NCBI RefSeq assembly: GCF_001294535.1
Contig: NZ_LGIC01000091.1
Location: 1 to 64,000, forward strand
DNA from: Cypionkella psychrotolerans
GTDB taxonomy: Bacteria; Pseudomonadota; Alphaproteobacteria; Rhodobacterales; Rhodobacteraceae
Direction of reading: 5' to 3'
Length of the DNA stretch: 64,000 nucleotides
In this document: positions 36,755-46,019 of the stretch, one piece after another
Layout of the letters: every line of letters begins with the position of its first letter
How positions within the stretch are numbered: the first letter of the stretch is position 1
The notes under the pieces: model-generated
Databases searched by the model: none
What the model saw: the letters and a program-made list of their open reading frames with translations, nothing else
Told to the model about the DNA's origin: nothing
Position numbers and translations under genes: made by a program

Positions 36755-38257
36755 TTACTCCATCTGCTTGAAGTTAAACTCCTCGCCTTCTTTGATCCCC
36801 GACGGCCAGCGCGCAGTGACCGTCTTGGTGCGGGTGTAAAACCGGAAGCTGTCCGGCCCGTGCTGGTTGAGATCGCCAAACGAGGATTTCTTCCAGCCGC
36901 CAAAGGTGTGATAGGCCAAAGGCACCGGAATTGGCACGTTGATGCCGATCATGCCCACATTGATCCGGGCGGCAAAGTCGCGCGCGGTATCGCCGTCGCG
37001 GGTATAGATCGCGGTGCCGTTACCGTATTCATGGTCCATCGCCATGCCGAGGGCTTCTTCATAGGTCTTGGCGCGCACCACCGACAGCACAGGCCCGAAA
37101 ATTTCCTTGCGGTAAATCTCCATATCCGTGGTCACGTTGTCGAACAGATGCGGGCCGACGAAGAAGCCGTCCTCATAGCCTTGCAGTTTGAAATCGCGGC
37201 CATCGACCACCAGATTGGCACCCTGCGCCACACCGGATTCGATCAGCTTCAGGATATTCGCCTTAGCCGCCCCAGTCACCACCGGGCCGTAGTCCACATC
37301 ATTGCCCGCCGTGTAGGGGCCAACTTTCAGCTTTTCGATCCGCGGGATCAGCCGCTCGATCAAAGCATCCGCCGTGGCTTTGCCAACAGGCACCGCGACC
37401 GAGATCGCCATGCAACGCTCGCCAGCCGCGCCATAACCGGCACCCACCAAAGCATCCGCCGCCTGATCCAAATCGGCATCCGGCATGATGATCATGTGGT
37501 TTTTCGCACCGCCGAAGCACTGCACCCGTTTGCCGTTCGCCGTGCCGCGCGCATAGATATACTGCGCAATCGGGGTCGAGCCGACAAAGCCCACGCCGGA
37601 AATCGTCTCGTTATCCAGGATCGCATCGACCGATTCCTTGTCGCCGTTGATCACCTGCATCACGCCATCGGGCAGTCCGGCTTCTTTCATCAAAGCCGCC
37701 AGCATCAAAGGCACCGTCGGCGCACGCTCGGACGGTTTCAGAATGAACGCGTTGCCGCAAGCCAGCGCCGGACCCATTTTCCACATCGGGATCATCGCCG
37801 GGAAGTTGAACGGAGTGATCCCCGCCGCCACGCCAATCGGCTGGCGCATCGAATACATGTCAATGCCGGGGCCAGCCGAGTCAGTAAACTCGCCCTTCAG
37901 CAGATGCGGTGCACCAATGCAGAACTCGATAACTTCCAGACCGCGCTGAATGTCGCCCTTGGCATCCGGGATGGTCTTGCCATGCTCTGACGAAAGCGCC
38001 TCGGCCAGCTTGTCCATATCGCGGTTCAAAAGGCCCACCATCGCCATCATCACCCGTGCGCGGCGCTGCGGGTTGGTGGCGCCCCATTTCACCTGAGCCT
38101 TCGCGGCATCAGCGGTGGCGGCGTCCAACTCGGCCTTGGAGGCCAAAGCCACCCGCGCCTGCACTTCGCCCGTCGCCGGGTTGAACACATCAGCAAACTT
38201 GCCCGAAGTGCCCGCAACCAGCTTGCCGTTGATCCAGTGACCGATCTCTTTCATCAT
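36755..38257 (-). CDS. mmsA: Methylmalonate/malonate-semialdehyde dehydrogenase (CoA-acylating)
   Basis: This enzyme turns malonate semialdehyde into acetyl-CoA and methylmalonate semialdehyde into propionyl-CoA, with NAD+ and CoA. The 500-residue protein has AGITPFNFPAMIPMWKMGPA, ILKPSERAPTVPLML, VGFVGSTPIAQYIYARG and the catalytic Cys in AAGERCMAISVAV, all typical of MmsA/IolA. It can serve both valine and inositol breakdown, and iolCDEB lie 3 kb away. No IolR-like palindrome is seen in its promoter; two TTGCnAAATTGC repeats and a divergent LysR gene point to LysR control instead. GGGAGAG precedes the ATG pair. Confidence 0.93.
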   Translation of the reverse strand: MMKEIGHWINGKLVAGTSGKFADVFNPATGEVQARVALASKAELDAATADAAKAQVKWGATNPQRRARVMMAMVGLLNRDMDKLAEALSSEHGKTIPDAKGDIQRGLEVIEFCIGAPHLLKGEFTDSAGPGIDMYSMRQPIGVAAGITPFNFPAMIPMWKMGPALACGNAFILKPSERAPTVPLMLAALMKEAGLPDGVMQVINGDKESVDAILDNETISGVGFVGSTPIAQYIYARGTANGKRVQCFGGAKNHMIIMPDADLDQAADALVGAGYGAAGERCMAISVAVPVGKATADALIERLIPRIEKLKVGPYTAGNDVDYGPVVTGAAKANILKLIESGVAQGANLVVDGRDFKLQGYEDGFFVGPHLFDNVTTDMEIYRKEIFGPVLSVVRAKTYEEALGMAMDHEYGNGTAIYTRDGDTARDFAARINVGMIGINVPIPVPLAYHTFGGWKKSSFGDLNQHGPDSFRFYTRTKTVTARWPSGIKEGEEFNFKQME

Positions 38258-38288
38258 ATCTCTCCCATGAGCTGCCGCCACAATAGCC

Positions 38289-38300
38289 TTGCGAAATTGC
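38289..38300. promoter_or_regulatory. Candidate LysR operator, half 1
   Basis: TTGCGAAATTGC matches a second site (TTGCAAAATTGC) 42 bases downstream, about four helix turns away. Both are in the 97-base gap between mmsA and the LysR gene. This is the layout expected of a LysR regulator acting on a divergent target. Confidence 0.5.
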
Positions 38301-38330
38301 GGAAGGTAGAGGCAAGGTTTCAAATAGGTT

Positions 38331-38342
38331 TTGCAAAATTGC
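38331..38342. promoter_or_regulatory. Candidate LysR operator, half 2
   Basis: TTGCAAAATTGC contains the near-palindrome GCAAAATTGC and directly repeats the site at 38289. It lies 12 bases before the LysR start codon, suited to autoregulation. Confidence 0.5.
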
Positions 38343-38354
38343 AAAGGTGACAAG

Positions 38355-39242
38355 ATGGATTGGGATGACCTGCGGGTGTTTCTGGCGGTAGCGCGCTCTG
38401 AAAGCCTGTCCGGGGCAGGGCGGCGGCTCAAGATCGACCCCGCCACCGTCGGCCGCCGCATCGCGCGTCTGGAAGACGCCATGGACGCACGGCTGTTTGC
38501 CAAAACCCCGCAAGGCTACAGCCTGACCGAAGAAGGCACCCGCCTGCTTACCCATGCGATTCGCACCGAAGCGGCGGTTGATGGCGCCTCCGAAGCCTTG
38601 AGCGGCCCCGAGGGCCTCACTGGCCAAATCCGCATCGGCGCGCCGGATGGCTGCGCCAACTACCTGCTGCCACAAGTCATCGCCCGCATCTGCGACGCCA
38701 ATCCGGGGCTAGAGGTGCAAATCGTTGCCCTGCCGCGCGTGTTCAACCTCTCGAAACGCGAGGCTGATATGGCCATCGCGGTATCCCGCCCCGAGGCTGG
38801 TCGGCTCACAGTGCAAAAGCTCACCGATTACCACCTGCACCTCGCCGCCTCCCGCGACTACCTCAACGCCCATCCGCCAATACTCACGCCGCAAGACCTG
38901 AAAGCCCACCGACTTGTCGGCTATATCCCCGATATGATCTTCGACAAGGAACTCGACTATCTGACCGAAATCGGTGCCTCCGCCCCGCCTTTGGCTTCAA
39001 ACTCCGTCTCAGTGCAGTTGAACTTCCTGCGTCACGGCGCGGGCATTGGCGTGGTGCATGACTTTGCCTTGCCCGCTGCGCCCGAACTGGCCCGTATTAT
39101 CCCCGAGCAAATCCACCTGACCCGCGCCTTCTGGCTGATCCGCCACGCCGATGATGGCCGTGTGGAACGCCTCAACCGCTTCGCCGCACAACTCATGCTT
39201 GAGGTAAAGAAAGAAATGCAAAGACTTGAAGCAATTCCTTGA
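38355..39242 (+). CDS. LysR-family transcriptional regulator
   Basis: The 295-residue protein has the LysR helix-turn-helix at the N-terminus (MDWDDLRVFLAVARSESLSG, AGRRLKIDPATVGRRIARLE) and an effector domain from about residue 90 (GLTGQIRIGAPDGCANYLLP). Its position divergent from mmsA, with two identical-pattern repeats between, suggests it controls mmsA and itself. The inducer is unknown. ATG 38355 has AAGGTGA upstream. Confidence 0.9.
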   Translation: MDWDDLRVFLAVARSESLSGAGRRLKIDPATVGRRIARLEDAMDARLFAKTPQGYSLTEEGTRLLTHAIRTEAAVDGASEALSGPEGLTGQIRIGAPDGCANYLLPQVIARICDANPGLEVQIVALPRVFNLSKREADMAIAVSRPEAGRLTVQKLTDYHLHLAASRDYLNAHPPILTPQDLKAHRLVGYIPDMIFDKELDYLTEIGASAPPLASNSVSVQLNFLRHGAGIGVVHDFALPAAPELARIIPEQIHLTRAFWLIRHADDGRVERLNRFAAQLMLEVKKEMQRLEAIP

Positions 39243-39294
39243 CAGAATCTTACGCTGCCCCGACGCTGGGACTGACAGATAGGGAGGAACCTTC

Positions 39295-39729
39295 ATGCTT
39301 GTCAGCCAAATCCTGAAATCGAAATCCGATGACGGGGTCGTCACTCTGCCACCCGGCACTATCATCAGCCGCGTCGCCGAAGTGCTGTCCGCCCGTCGCA
39401 TCGGGGCGGTGGTGATCTCGCCCGATGGCAAAAAACTCGCTGGAATCGTCTCGGAACGTGACATCGTCCGCGAAATCGGCCGTCGTGGCGCGTCCTGCCT
39501 GAATGAAAATGTGGACACCATCATGACCGCAAAGGTCGTCGCCTGCGCGCGCGCCGACAATGCCAATGACGTGCTGCAAAAGATGACCGATGGTCGCTTC
39601 CGCCATATTCCGGTGCTGGAGGGGGATGAGTTGATCGGCCTGATCTCCATCGGCGACGTGGTGAAGGCGCGGCTGTCCGAGTTGCATATGGAGAATGACG
39701 CGCTGGAAGGCATGATCAAGGGGTTCTAG
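39295..39729 (+). CDS. CBS-domain protein
   Basis: The 144-residue protein consists of two CBS motifs (TIISRVAEVLSARRIGAVVI with GIVSERDIVREIG, and ANDVLQKMTDGRFRHIPVLE with GLISIGDVVKARL). Tandem CBS domains usually bind adenine nucleotides or SAM and sense energy state. No catalytic domain is attached, so its target is unknown. AGGGAGGAA precedes the ATG. Confidence 0.9.
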   Translation: MLVSQILKSKSDDGVVTLPPGTIISRVAEVLSARRIGAVVISPDGKKLAGIVSERDIVREIGRRGASCLNENVDTIMTAKVVACARADNANDVLQKMTDGRFRHIPVLEGDELIGLISIGDVVKARLSELHMENDALEGMIKGF

Positions 39730-39751
39730 GCGGCGATTAATCCGCTTGCAT

Positions 39752-39780
39752 CCGGACGCGCAATATTGTTGCGTGTCCGG
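39752..39780 (+). terminator. Hairpin between CBS gene and coaD
   Basis: CCGGACGCGCAA pairs with TTGCGTGTCCGG (one G-T wobble) around a 5-base loop. It lies 22 bases after the CBS stop and 21 bases before the coaD start. No T-run follows, so it may be a weak terminator or leader hairpin. Confidence 0.55.
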
Positions 39781-39801
39781 GACTTACGCGAGGAGCCTCC
39801 C

Positions 39802-40305
39802 ATGCGCATCGGCCTCTATCCCGGCACTTTTGACCCCATCACTCTGGGGCATGTCGATATCATACAGCGCGCGATGGCACTGGTGGATCGTCTGGTGATT
39901 GGCGTCGCCATCAACCGCGACAAAGGCCCGGCTTTCACCTTGGAAGAACGCGTGGCGATGGTGGAAGCTGAATGCGCCGGCATCCTCGCCAAAACCGGTG
40001 GCGAGATCATCGTGCATCCGTTTGAAAACCTGCTCATTGACTGCGCCCGCGATGTCGGCGCTTCGGTGATCGTGCGTGGCCTGCGGGCTGTGGCGGATTT
40101 TGAATATGAATTCCAAATGGTTGGCATGAACCGCGCGATGGATGCATCAGTTGAAACCGTATTTCTGATGGCCGATGCGCGCCGCCAAGCGATTGCCTCA
40201 AAACTGGTGAAAGAGATCGCCCGTCTTGGTGGTGATATCTCCAAATTCGTCACCCCCCCGGTGGCCGATGCCTTGGCGCGGCGTTATCCGCAAGCAAAGA
40301 AATAA
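39802..40305 (+). CDS. coaD: Phosphopantetheine adenylyltransferase
   Basis: CoaD joins AMP from ATP to 4'-phosphopantetheine in coenzyme A synthesis. The 167-residue protein has GLYPGTFDPITLGHVDIIQR (TxGH nucleotide site), the substrate lysine/arginine region IVRGLRAVADFEYEFQMVGM, and SKLVKEIARLGGDISKFVTP. Length and motifs are standard. GAGGAG lies 6 bases before ATG 39802; the longer upstream frame is not needed. Confidence 0.96.
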   Translation: MRIGLYPGTFDPITLGHVDIIQRAMALVDRLVIGVAINRDKGPAFTLEERVAMVEAECAGILAKTGGEIIVHPFENLLIDCARDVGASVIVRGLRAVADFEYEFQMVGMNRAMDASVETVFLMADARRQAIASKLVKEIARLGGDISKFVTPPVADALARRYPQAKK

Positions 40306-40309
40306 CAGT

Positions 40310-40325
40310 TGGAATGTTTGTTCCA
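40310..40325. promoter_or_regulatory. IolR-type palindrome before iolR
   Basis: TGGAATGTTTGTTCCA fits GGAA-N6-TTCC, the IolR operator pattern reported in Sinorhizobium meliloti. It lies 54 bases before the RpiR-family gene. A second site with the same pattern precedes iolC. Confidence 0.7.
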
Positions 40326-40378
40326 CAGCGCTACCCTGCGATCAATCACCCGAAACTCCGCAGAATGATCGCAGACAT

Positions 40379-41206
40379 ATGACCGCCTTGGATTCCGACG
40401 ACCTGACCGCGCCCGCCACGATCGAGGAATTCCGCGAGCGTTTGGCCGCGATCACCGAAGGCTTGCCGCGCCGCCTGCGGCAATGCGCCGATCATATCGC
40501 CGCCAACATCGACCGCATTGCGGTGTCAACCGTCGCCGAACTCGCCGCCGGGGCCGATGTGCCGCCCTCGGCGCTGATGCGATTTTGCCAAATCCTCGGC
40601 TATTCCGGCTTTTCCGAAATGCAAAAGCTGTTCCGCGACGCCTATTCGCCCGGTTTCCCCGATTATTCCACTCGGTTGCAAAATCTGAAAGATGGCGGCA
40701 CGGGCACCCCTTCAGCGCTGCTGGGCGAGTTCATCGAAGCCGGGCGGCTGTCGCTGGAGGCCTTGGCGAAATCCGCCGATGAGGCCGCTTTGGCGCAGGC
40801 CGTTCATCTGCTCGCCGCCGCCGATACCATCCATATCATCGGTCTGCGTCGCGCCTTTCCAGTCGCCGCCTATCTCGCCTATGTGTTTGATAAGATGTCG
40901 GTTCCAGCGATGCTGCACGAAGGCACCGGCAAACTGGATCACCGCCACGCCCTGCGTCCCGGCGATGCGGTGCTGGCGATCACCTTCGCGCCCTATTCCG
41001 AAGAAACCATCGCCTTGGCCCAAGATGCCCGCGCGCGTGGGCTGCCCGTGGTGGCACTAACCGACCGTATCACCAGCCCCCTTGCACGCGTCGGCGATGC
41101 GATTCTGACGGTGCCCGAGGTTGATTTCGGCGCGTTCCGCTCGCTTTCCGCCACCCTCGCGCTGGCGATTGCGCTGGCAGTGGCGGTTGGCTCGGCGCGC
41201 GGTTAG
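40379..41206 (+). CDS. iolR: RpiR-family regulator of inositol genes
   Basis: The 275-residue protein has an N-terminal RpiR helix-turn-helix (QCADHIAANIDRIAVSTVAE, PPSALMRFCQILGYSGFSEM) and a C-terminal SIS sugar-isomerase domain (ADTIHIIGLRRAFPVAAYLA, LAITFAPYSEETIALAQDAR) that binds sugar phosphates. Its place directly before iolCDEB makes it the likely IolR repressor, relieved by an inositol breakdown intermediate. GGAA-N6-TTCC palindromes before this gene and before iolC fit autoregulation and operon control. An earlier in-frame start at 40226 would overlap coaD and is rejected. Confidence 0.9.
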   Translation: MTALDSDDLTAPATIEEFRERLAAITEGLPRRLRQCADHIAANIDRIAVSTVAELAAGADVPPSALMRFCQILGYSGFSEMQKLFRDAYSPGFPDYSTRLQNLKDGGTGTPSALLGEFIEAGRLSLEALAKSADEAALAQAVHLLAAADTIHIIGLRRAFPVAAYLAYVFDKMSVPAMLHEGTGKLDHRHALRPGDAVLAITFAPYSEETIALAQDARARGLPVVALTDRITSPLARVGDAILTVPEVDFGAFRSLSATLALAIALAVAVGSARG

Positions 41207-41241
41207 ATCGGCAAAGAAAACGCTTTTGCTTTGCGCAGAAA

Positions 41242-41257
41242 TGGAATAAATATTCCA
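41242..41257. promoter_or_regulatory. IolR-type palindrome before iolC
   Basis: TGGAATAAATATTCCA has perfect 7-base arms around AA and fits GGAA-N6-TTCC. It lies 55 bases before the iolC start, in the promoter of the iolCDEB run. Confidence 0.75.
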
Positions 41258-41311
41258 AAACGCTAAGGCGACTGAGTCTCGCTGCAGCGCCTGTCCCCGG
41301 AGGAGCCTGCG

Positions 41312-43225
41312 ATGAAAACGCTCGACACCATCACCATTGGCCGATCTTCGGTCGATCTTTACGGCGCGCAGATCGGTGGGCGGCTGGAGGACATGGCGAG
41401 TTTTCAGAAGTATATCGGCGGCTCGCCGACCAATATCGCCGCAGGCACCGCGCGTTTGGGTCTGAAATCGGCGCTGATCACCCGCGTCGGCGATGAACAT
41501 ATGGGCCGCTTCATCCGCGAAGAACTGGCGCGCGAAGGCGTCGATGTGCGCGGCGTGAAAACTGACCCCGAACGGCTGACCGCCTTGGTGATCCTTGGCA
41601 TCCGTGATGAAACCCAGTTTCCGCTGATTTTCTACCGTGAAAACTGTGCTGATATGGCGCTTTGCGAAGACGACATCGACGAGAGTTTCATCGCCGAAAC
41701 CCGTTCGATCATCGTTACCGGCACGCATCTGTCGCACAGCAACACCGAAGCCGCCGTGCTGAAAGCCCTGAAGCTCGCGCGCAAACACGGCGCAAAAACC
41801 GCTTTAGACATCGACTATCGACCGAATCTCTGGGGTCTGGCGGGCCATGGCGATGGCGAATCGCGCTTCATTGAATCCGCTGCTGTTACCACTAAGCTTC
41901 AAGCATCTTTACATTATTTCGATCTGATCGTCGGCACCGAAGAAGAATTCCACATCGCGGGCGGCTCGATCAATACCATCGAAGCCCTGCGCGCCGTCCG
42001 TAAAGTCTCCAACGCCACCTTGGTCTGCAAACGCGGGGCCGCCGGGGCTGCCGCCTTCGAAGGCGAAATCCCCGACAGCCTCGATCAAGGCCAAACCGGC
42101 CCCGGCTTTCCCATCGAAGTGTTCAACGTCTTGGGCGCAGGCGACGGTTTCATGTCGGGCCTGACCAAAGGCTGGCTCGATGGCGAATCTTGGTCAGTCG
42201 CACTGAAATACGCCAATGCTTGCGGTGCTTTCGCGGTGTCTCGCCACGGCTGTACCCCGGCTTACCCATCCTTGGAAGAACTCAATTTCTTCCTCGACCG
42301 CGGCGTAAAAACCCCAGCCCTGCGCAAAGACGCCGAGTTAGAACAAATCCACTGGTCCACCAACCGTCGCAAACAATGGTCCGAAGTGCGCGCCTTCGCC
42401 TATGATCACCGCTCCCAGTTGGAAGAAATCCCCGGCGCCAATCCTGAAAACATTGGCCGTTTCAAAGAGTTGTGTCTGGAAGCTACACTCGCCGTCAGCC
42501 AAGGCCGCGAAGGCTACGGCCTGTTGTGCGACAACCGCCTCGGCAAATCCGCGCTTCACAAAGCCTCGGGTCAAGGCCTGTGGATCGGTCGCCCCGTTGA
42601 GTGGCCCGGCTCGCGCCCACTGACGCTAGAACCTGAAATTGGCCCCGATTTCGGCGGCCTGTCGGAATGGGCGCTCGAGGATGTGGTCAAGGTGCTGTGC
42701 TTCTGCCACCCCGATGACAGCGCCGAAATGCAAGCCGAACAGGAAGCTGTGATCACCCGGCTGTTCCACGCCTGCCGCCGTAACCGTTTGGAAATGCTGC
42801 TTGAAATCATCCCGTCGAAAGTCGGCCCCGTGGATGACCAAACCAACGCCAAGCTGATCAGCCGCTTCTACGATATCGGCATCTACCCCGATTGGTGGAA
42901 GCTGGAGCCGATGCAAACGCGCGAAGCTTGGGCCGCCACCTGCGACGCCATCACCAGCCGCGACGCGCATACCCAAGGCATCGTGATCCTTGGTTTGGGT
43001 CAATCCGAGGCGGAACTGGCGTCTTCCTTCAAACTCGCCGCCGATTTCCCGCTGGTCAAAGGCTTTGCCGTCGGCCGCACCATTCACGCCGATGTTGGCC
43101 GCCAATGGATCGCGGGCAAGATTGACGACGCCAGTGCCGTGGCCATCATGGCCGAAAACTTCCGCCGCCTCTGCGGCATCTGGGACGCCGCCCGAACTGG
43201 GGCCCGCGCAGGAGTAAAGTCATGA
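41312..43225 (+). CDS. iolC: 5-dehydro-2-deoxygluconokinase fused to a DUF2090 aldolase-like domain
   Basis: At 637 residues it is about twice the size of the single-domain IolC. Residues about 1-325 form a PfkB sugar kinase (TIGRSSVDLYGAQIGGRLED, FQKYIGGSPTNIAAGTARLG, VLGAGDGFMSGLTKGWLDGE with the catalytic Asp) that phosphorylates 2-deoxy-5-keto-gluconate. The rest (from about 340, TNRRKQWSEVRAFAYDHRSQ through KGFAVGRTIHADVGRQWIAG) is DUF2090, a TIM-barrel domain thought to act as the aldolase of the next step. That would replace a separate iolJ, which is absent here. GGAGGAG precedes the ATG. The stop overlaps iolD by four bases. Confidence 0.93.
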   Translation: MKTLDTITIGRSSVDLYGAQIGGRLEDMASFQKYIGGSPTNIAAGTARLGLKSALITRVGDEHMGRFIREELAREGVDVRGVKTDPERLTALVILGIRDETQFPLIFYRENCADMALCEDDIDESFIAETRSIIVTGTHLSHSNTEAAVLKALKLARKHGAKTALDIDYRPNLWGLAGHGDGESRFIESAAVTTKLQASLHYFDLIVGTEEEFHIAGGSINTIEALRAVRKVSNATLVCKRGAAGAAAFEGEIPDSLDQGQTGPGFPIEVFNVLGAGDGFMSGLTKGWLDGESWSVALKYANACGAFAVSRHGCTPAYPSLEELNFFLDRGVKTPALRKDAELEQIHWSTNRRKQWSEVRAFAYDHRSQLEEIPGANPENIGRFKELCLEATLAVSQGREGYGLLCDNRLGKSALHKASGQGLWIGRPVEWPGSRPLTLEPEIGPDFGGLSEWALEDVVKVLCFCHPDDSAEMQAEQEAVITRLFHACRRNRLEMLLEIIPSKVGPVDDQTNAKLISRFYDIGIYPDWWKLEPMQTREAWAATCDAITSRDAHTQGIVILGLGQSEAELASSFKLAADFPLVKGFAVGRTIHADVGRQWIAGKIDDASAVAIMAENFRRLCGIWDAARTGARAGVKS

Positions 43226-45045
43226 ACACCATCCGTTTGACCGCCGCCCAAGCCATGGTGCGCTGGCTTTCCGTGCAGATGACCGAGGACGGCGCGCGTT
43301 TTATCGAAGGCATCTGGGCGATTTTCGGCCATGGCAACGTGGCCGGTATCGGCGAAGCGCTGCACGGGGCGAAGGATGTATTCCCGACTTGGCGCGGCCA
43401 TAACGAACAAACCATGGCCCATGCCGCCATCGCTTTTGCCAAGGCACACAAACGCCGCCGCGCGATGGCGGTGACCACCTCGATTGGGCCGGGGGCGCTG
43501 AACGTGGTGACCGCCGCCGGGGTGGCCTTCGCCAACCGCTTGCCATTGCTGATCATTCCCGGCGATGTCTTCGCCAACCGCGCGCCGGATCCGGTGTTGC
43601 AGCAGCTCGAAGATTTCAACGACGGTACCATTACTGCCAATGATTGCTTCCGCCCGGTCACCCGTTATTTTGATCGGATTTCCCGCCCCGAGCATATTCT
43701 CACCGCTCTGCCGCGCGCCTTCCGGGTGATGACCGATCCCGCCGATTGCGGCCCGGTGTGCCTCGCGTTCTGCCAAGACGTGCAAGCCGAAGCCTTTGAT
43801 TATCCTGAGTCTTTCTTTATCCCGAAGGTCTGGAAAATCCGTCGTCCCGAAGCCGATGCTGATGAACTCGCCGCAGCGATTGCCGCGATCAAGGGCGCGA
43901 AATCTCCGGTGATCGTGACAGGTGGCGGCGTGATCTATTCAGGGGCCGAAGCGGAATTGGCGGCTTTCGCCAGCGCCCATAATATCCCTGTGGTCGAAAC
44001 CCAAGCCGGCAAATCCAGCCTCGATTTCGACCATGCTCTGAACTTCGGCCCAGTGGGCGTGACCGGATCGGCTTCCGCCAACACGGTGTGCGAAAACGCT
44101 GATTTGGTCATCGGCCTTGGCACCCGGTTTCAGGATTTCACCACCGGGTCATGGTCGTTGTTCAAGAACCCGAACCGTCGCATCCTGTCGATCAACGTGG
44201 CAGCTTACGATTCGTATAAGCACGGCGCGATTAACTTAACCTCAGATGCGAAGAGCGCCATGCAAGTGCTTGGCAAGGCGTTGGGAAATCAGAAATGGCC
44301 CTCGATTCCCGGACTGCAAGCCGATTGGGCCGCTGCCACCGCTGCCGTCAAAGCCGCGCCCACCAGCAACGCTTTGCCGACCGATATGCAGGTGATCGGC
44401 GCTGTGCAGCGCACGGCCTCTAAGGCCACCGTGGTAATGTCTGCTGCTGGCACCATGCCGGGCGAGTTGCACAAGATCTGGGATGCTCCGACAGGCGGAT
44501 ACCATATGGAGTATGGTTTCTCCTGCATGGGCTATGAGATTGCCGGCGCTATGGGTATCAAAATGGCCCGTCCGACAGCTGACGTGATCTGTATGCTCGG
44601 CGATGGCAGCTATATGATGGCGAACTCAGAACTCGCCACCGCCGTGATGATGGGCGTGGCGTTCACCGTCGTGATCACCGATAACCGCGGCTATGGCTGC
44701 ATCAACCGGCTGCAAAAAGGCACCGGCGGGGCAGGGTTCAACAACCTTCTTGACGAATCCTACCACGTTAACCCGTCCCATATCGACTTCACCGCCCATG
44801 CAGCCTCAATGGGGGCAAATGCGGTGAAAGTCGCCACCGTGGCCGAACTAGAGGCTGCCCTGACCGCCGCCAAGGGCGCAAAAATTCCCCAAGTGATCGT
44901 GATTGACACCGATCCCTGGCCCGGCACCGAGGCGGGTGGCACATGGTGGGATGTCGGCGTGCCGCAGGTCTCGCTGCGTGCAGAGGTCAATCGGGCCCGC
45001 GCCAATTATGAAGAAAAACAAAAAGATCAGCGGCTTGTCGACTGA
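43222..45045 (+). CDS. iolD: 3D-(3,5/4)-trihydroxycyclohexane-1,2-dione acylhydrolase
   Basis: This thiamine diphosphate enzyme opens the cyclic dione of the inositol pathway to 5-deoxy-glucuronate. The 607-residue protein has the TPP-enzyme layout: an N-terminal pyrimidine-binding domain with [10 protein letters not shown] and [20 protein letters not shown], a middle domain, and the C-terminal pyrophosphate domain with [20 protein letters not shown] as the GDG metal motif. The start ATG overlaps the iolC stop (ATGA), so translation is coupled. Confidence 0.95.
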   Translation: MNTIRLTAAQAMVRWLSVQMTEDGARFIEGIWAIFGHGNVAGIGEALHGAKDVFPTWRGHNEQTMAHAAIAFAKAHKRRRAMAVTTSIGPGALNVVTAAGVAFANRLPLLIIPGDVFANRAPDPVLQQLEDFNDGTITANDCFRPVTRYFDRISRPEHILTALPRAFRVMTDPADCGPVCLAFCQDVQAEAFDYPESFFIPKVWKIRRPEADADELAAAIAAIKGAKSPVIVTGGGVIYSGAEAELAAFASAHNIPVVETQAGKSSLDFDHALNFGPVGVTGSASANTVCENADLVIGLGTRFQDFTTGSWSLFKNPNRRILSINVAAYDSYKHGAINLTSDAKSAMQVLGKALGNQKWPSIPGLQADWAAATAAVKAAPTSNALPTDMQVIGAVQRTASKATVVMSAAGTMPGELHKIWDAPTGGYHMEYGFSCMGYEIAGAMGIKMARPTADVICMLGDGSYMMANSELATAVMMGVAFTVVITDNRGYGCINRLQKGTGGAGFNNLLDESYHVNPSHIDFTAHAASMGANAVKVATVAELEAALTAAKGAKIPQVIVIDTDPWPGTEAGGTWWDVGVPQVSLRAEVNRARANYEEKQKDQRLVD

Positions 45046-45074
45046 CCTTCACGTTATGGTTAAAATTTGAGGAC

Positions 45075-45974
45075 ATGATGATCTACTACGGCACCAACCC
45101 AATCGCTTGGACCAATGACGACGATCGCAGCCTTGGCGCGCATATCTCGTTGGAACAATGCTTGGACGAAACCGCCGCAATCGGCTTTGATGGCATCGAA
45201 AAGGGCCATAAAATGCCGCTGACGGTGGAAGGTCTGAACGCCTTGTTCCAACCGCGTGGGCTGAAATACATCTCGGGCTGGCATTCGACCAATCTGCTGG
45301 TGAACTCGGTCGAAGACGAAAAGGCCGCGATGCAACCCTATCTCGACCTGCTGAAGGGCATGGGCTGCAAGGTGATCATCGTCTGCGAAACCTCGAACGC
45401 CATCCACGGCGACGATGGCAAAGCCGTCAACGACCGCCCGCATCTGCCCGACGCCGAGTGGAAGAAATTCGGCCAAGGCATTGAAGCTTTGGCGGAATTT
45501 TCAAAAGCACAGGGCGTCAAACTGGTCTACCATCACCACATGGGCACCATTGTTGAGGCCGAGTGGGAGATTGACCGCCTAATGGCCGAGACCGGTCCGC
45601 ACACCCATTTGCTGCTCGACACAGGCCATTGCTATTACGGCGGCGGCGATCCGGTGCGGGTGGCGAAAAAGCACATGGCCCGTGTCGGCCATATCCATGC
45701 CAAGAATGTCCGCCCCGACATTATGAAACAGGTACGCGAGCAAGGGCTGTCGTTCTTGGAAGGCGTGCGGCGTGGCAGCTTTACCGTTCCGGGCGATGCC
45801 GAAGGGGCGGTCGATTTCTACTCTGTTCTCGAAGTGGCGGCGCAGCACAACTATTCGGGCTGGCTGGTGATTGAGGCCGAGCAAGACCCATCTGTGCGGA
45901 TTCCGATGGATTATCAAAGCCTTGGTTTGCGCAGTCTGAAGGGCTTTGCCAAGCGGGCTGGCCTCGACAAATAA
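45075..45974 (+). CDS. iolE: myo-inosose-2 dehydratase
   Basis: IolE removes water from 2-keto-myo-inositol. The 299-residue protein is an AP endonuclease-like TIM barrel with [61 protein letters not shown] and [19 protein letters not shown], which supply the metal-binding His, Asp and Glu residues. Start at ATG 45075, or ATG 45078 one codon later. It follows iolD by 29 bases. Confidence 0.95.
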   Translation: MMIYYGTNPIAWTNDDDRSLGAHISLEQCLDETAAIGFDGIEKGHKMPLTVEGLNALFQPRGLKYISGWHSTNLLVNSVEDEKAAMQPYLDLLKGMGCKVIIVCETSNAIHGDDGKAVNDRPHLPDAEWKKFGQGIEALAEFSKAQGVKLVYHHHMGTIVEAEWEIDRLMAETGPHTHLLLDTGHCYYGGGDPVRVAKKHMARVGHIHAKNVRPDIMKQVREQGLSFLEGVRRGSFTVPGDAEGAVDFYSVLEVAAQHNYSGWLVIEAEQDPSVRIPMDYQSLGLRSLKGFAKRAGLDK

Positions 45975-45977
45975 AGG

Positions 45978-45997
45978 CTGGGGGGCACGCCCCCCAG
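45978..45997 (+). other. Intercistronic hairpin between iolE and iolB
   Basis: CTGGGGGG and CCCCCCAG form a perfect 8-bp stem with a 4-base loop, 4 bases after the iolE stop and 22 bases before iolB. With no T-run it is more likely to set relative mRNA levels than to end transcription. Confidence 0.55.
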
Positions 45998-46019
45998 ACC
46001 CCGTATCTGGGAGACGAAC

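Noticed and set aside
36755-38257. mmsA as part of the IolR regulon
   Set aside because: No GGAA-N6-TTCC site lies in its promoter, it is on the other strand, and unrelated genes separate it from iolR. Only a metabolic link is kept.
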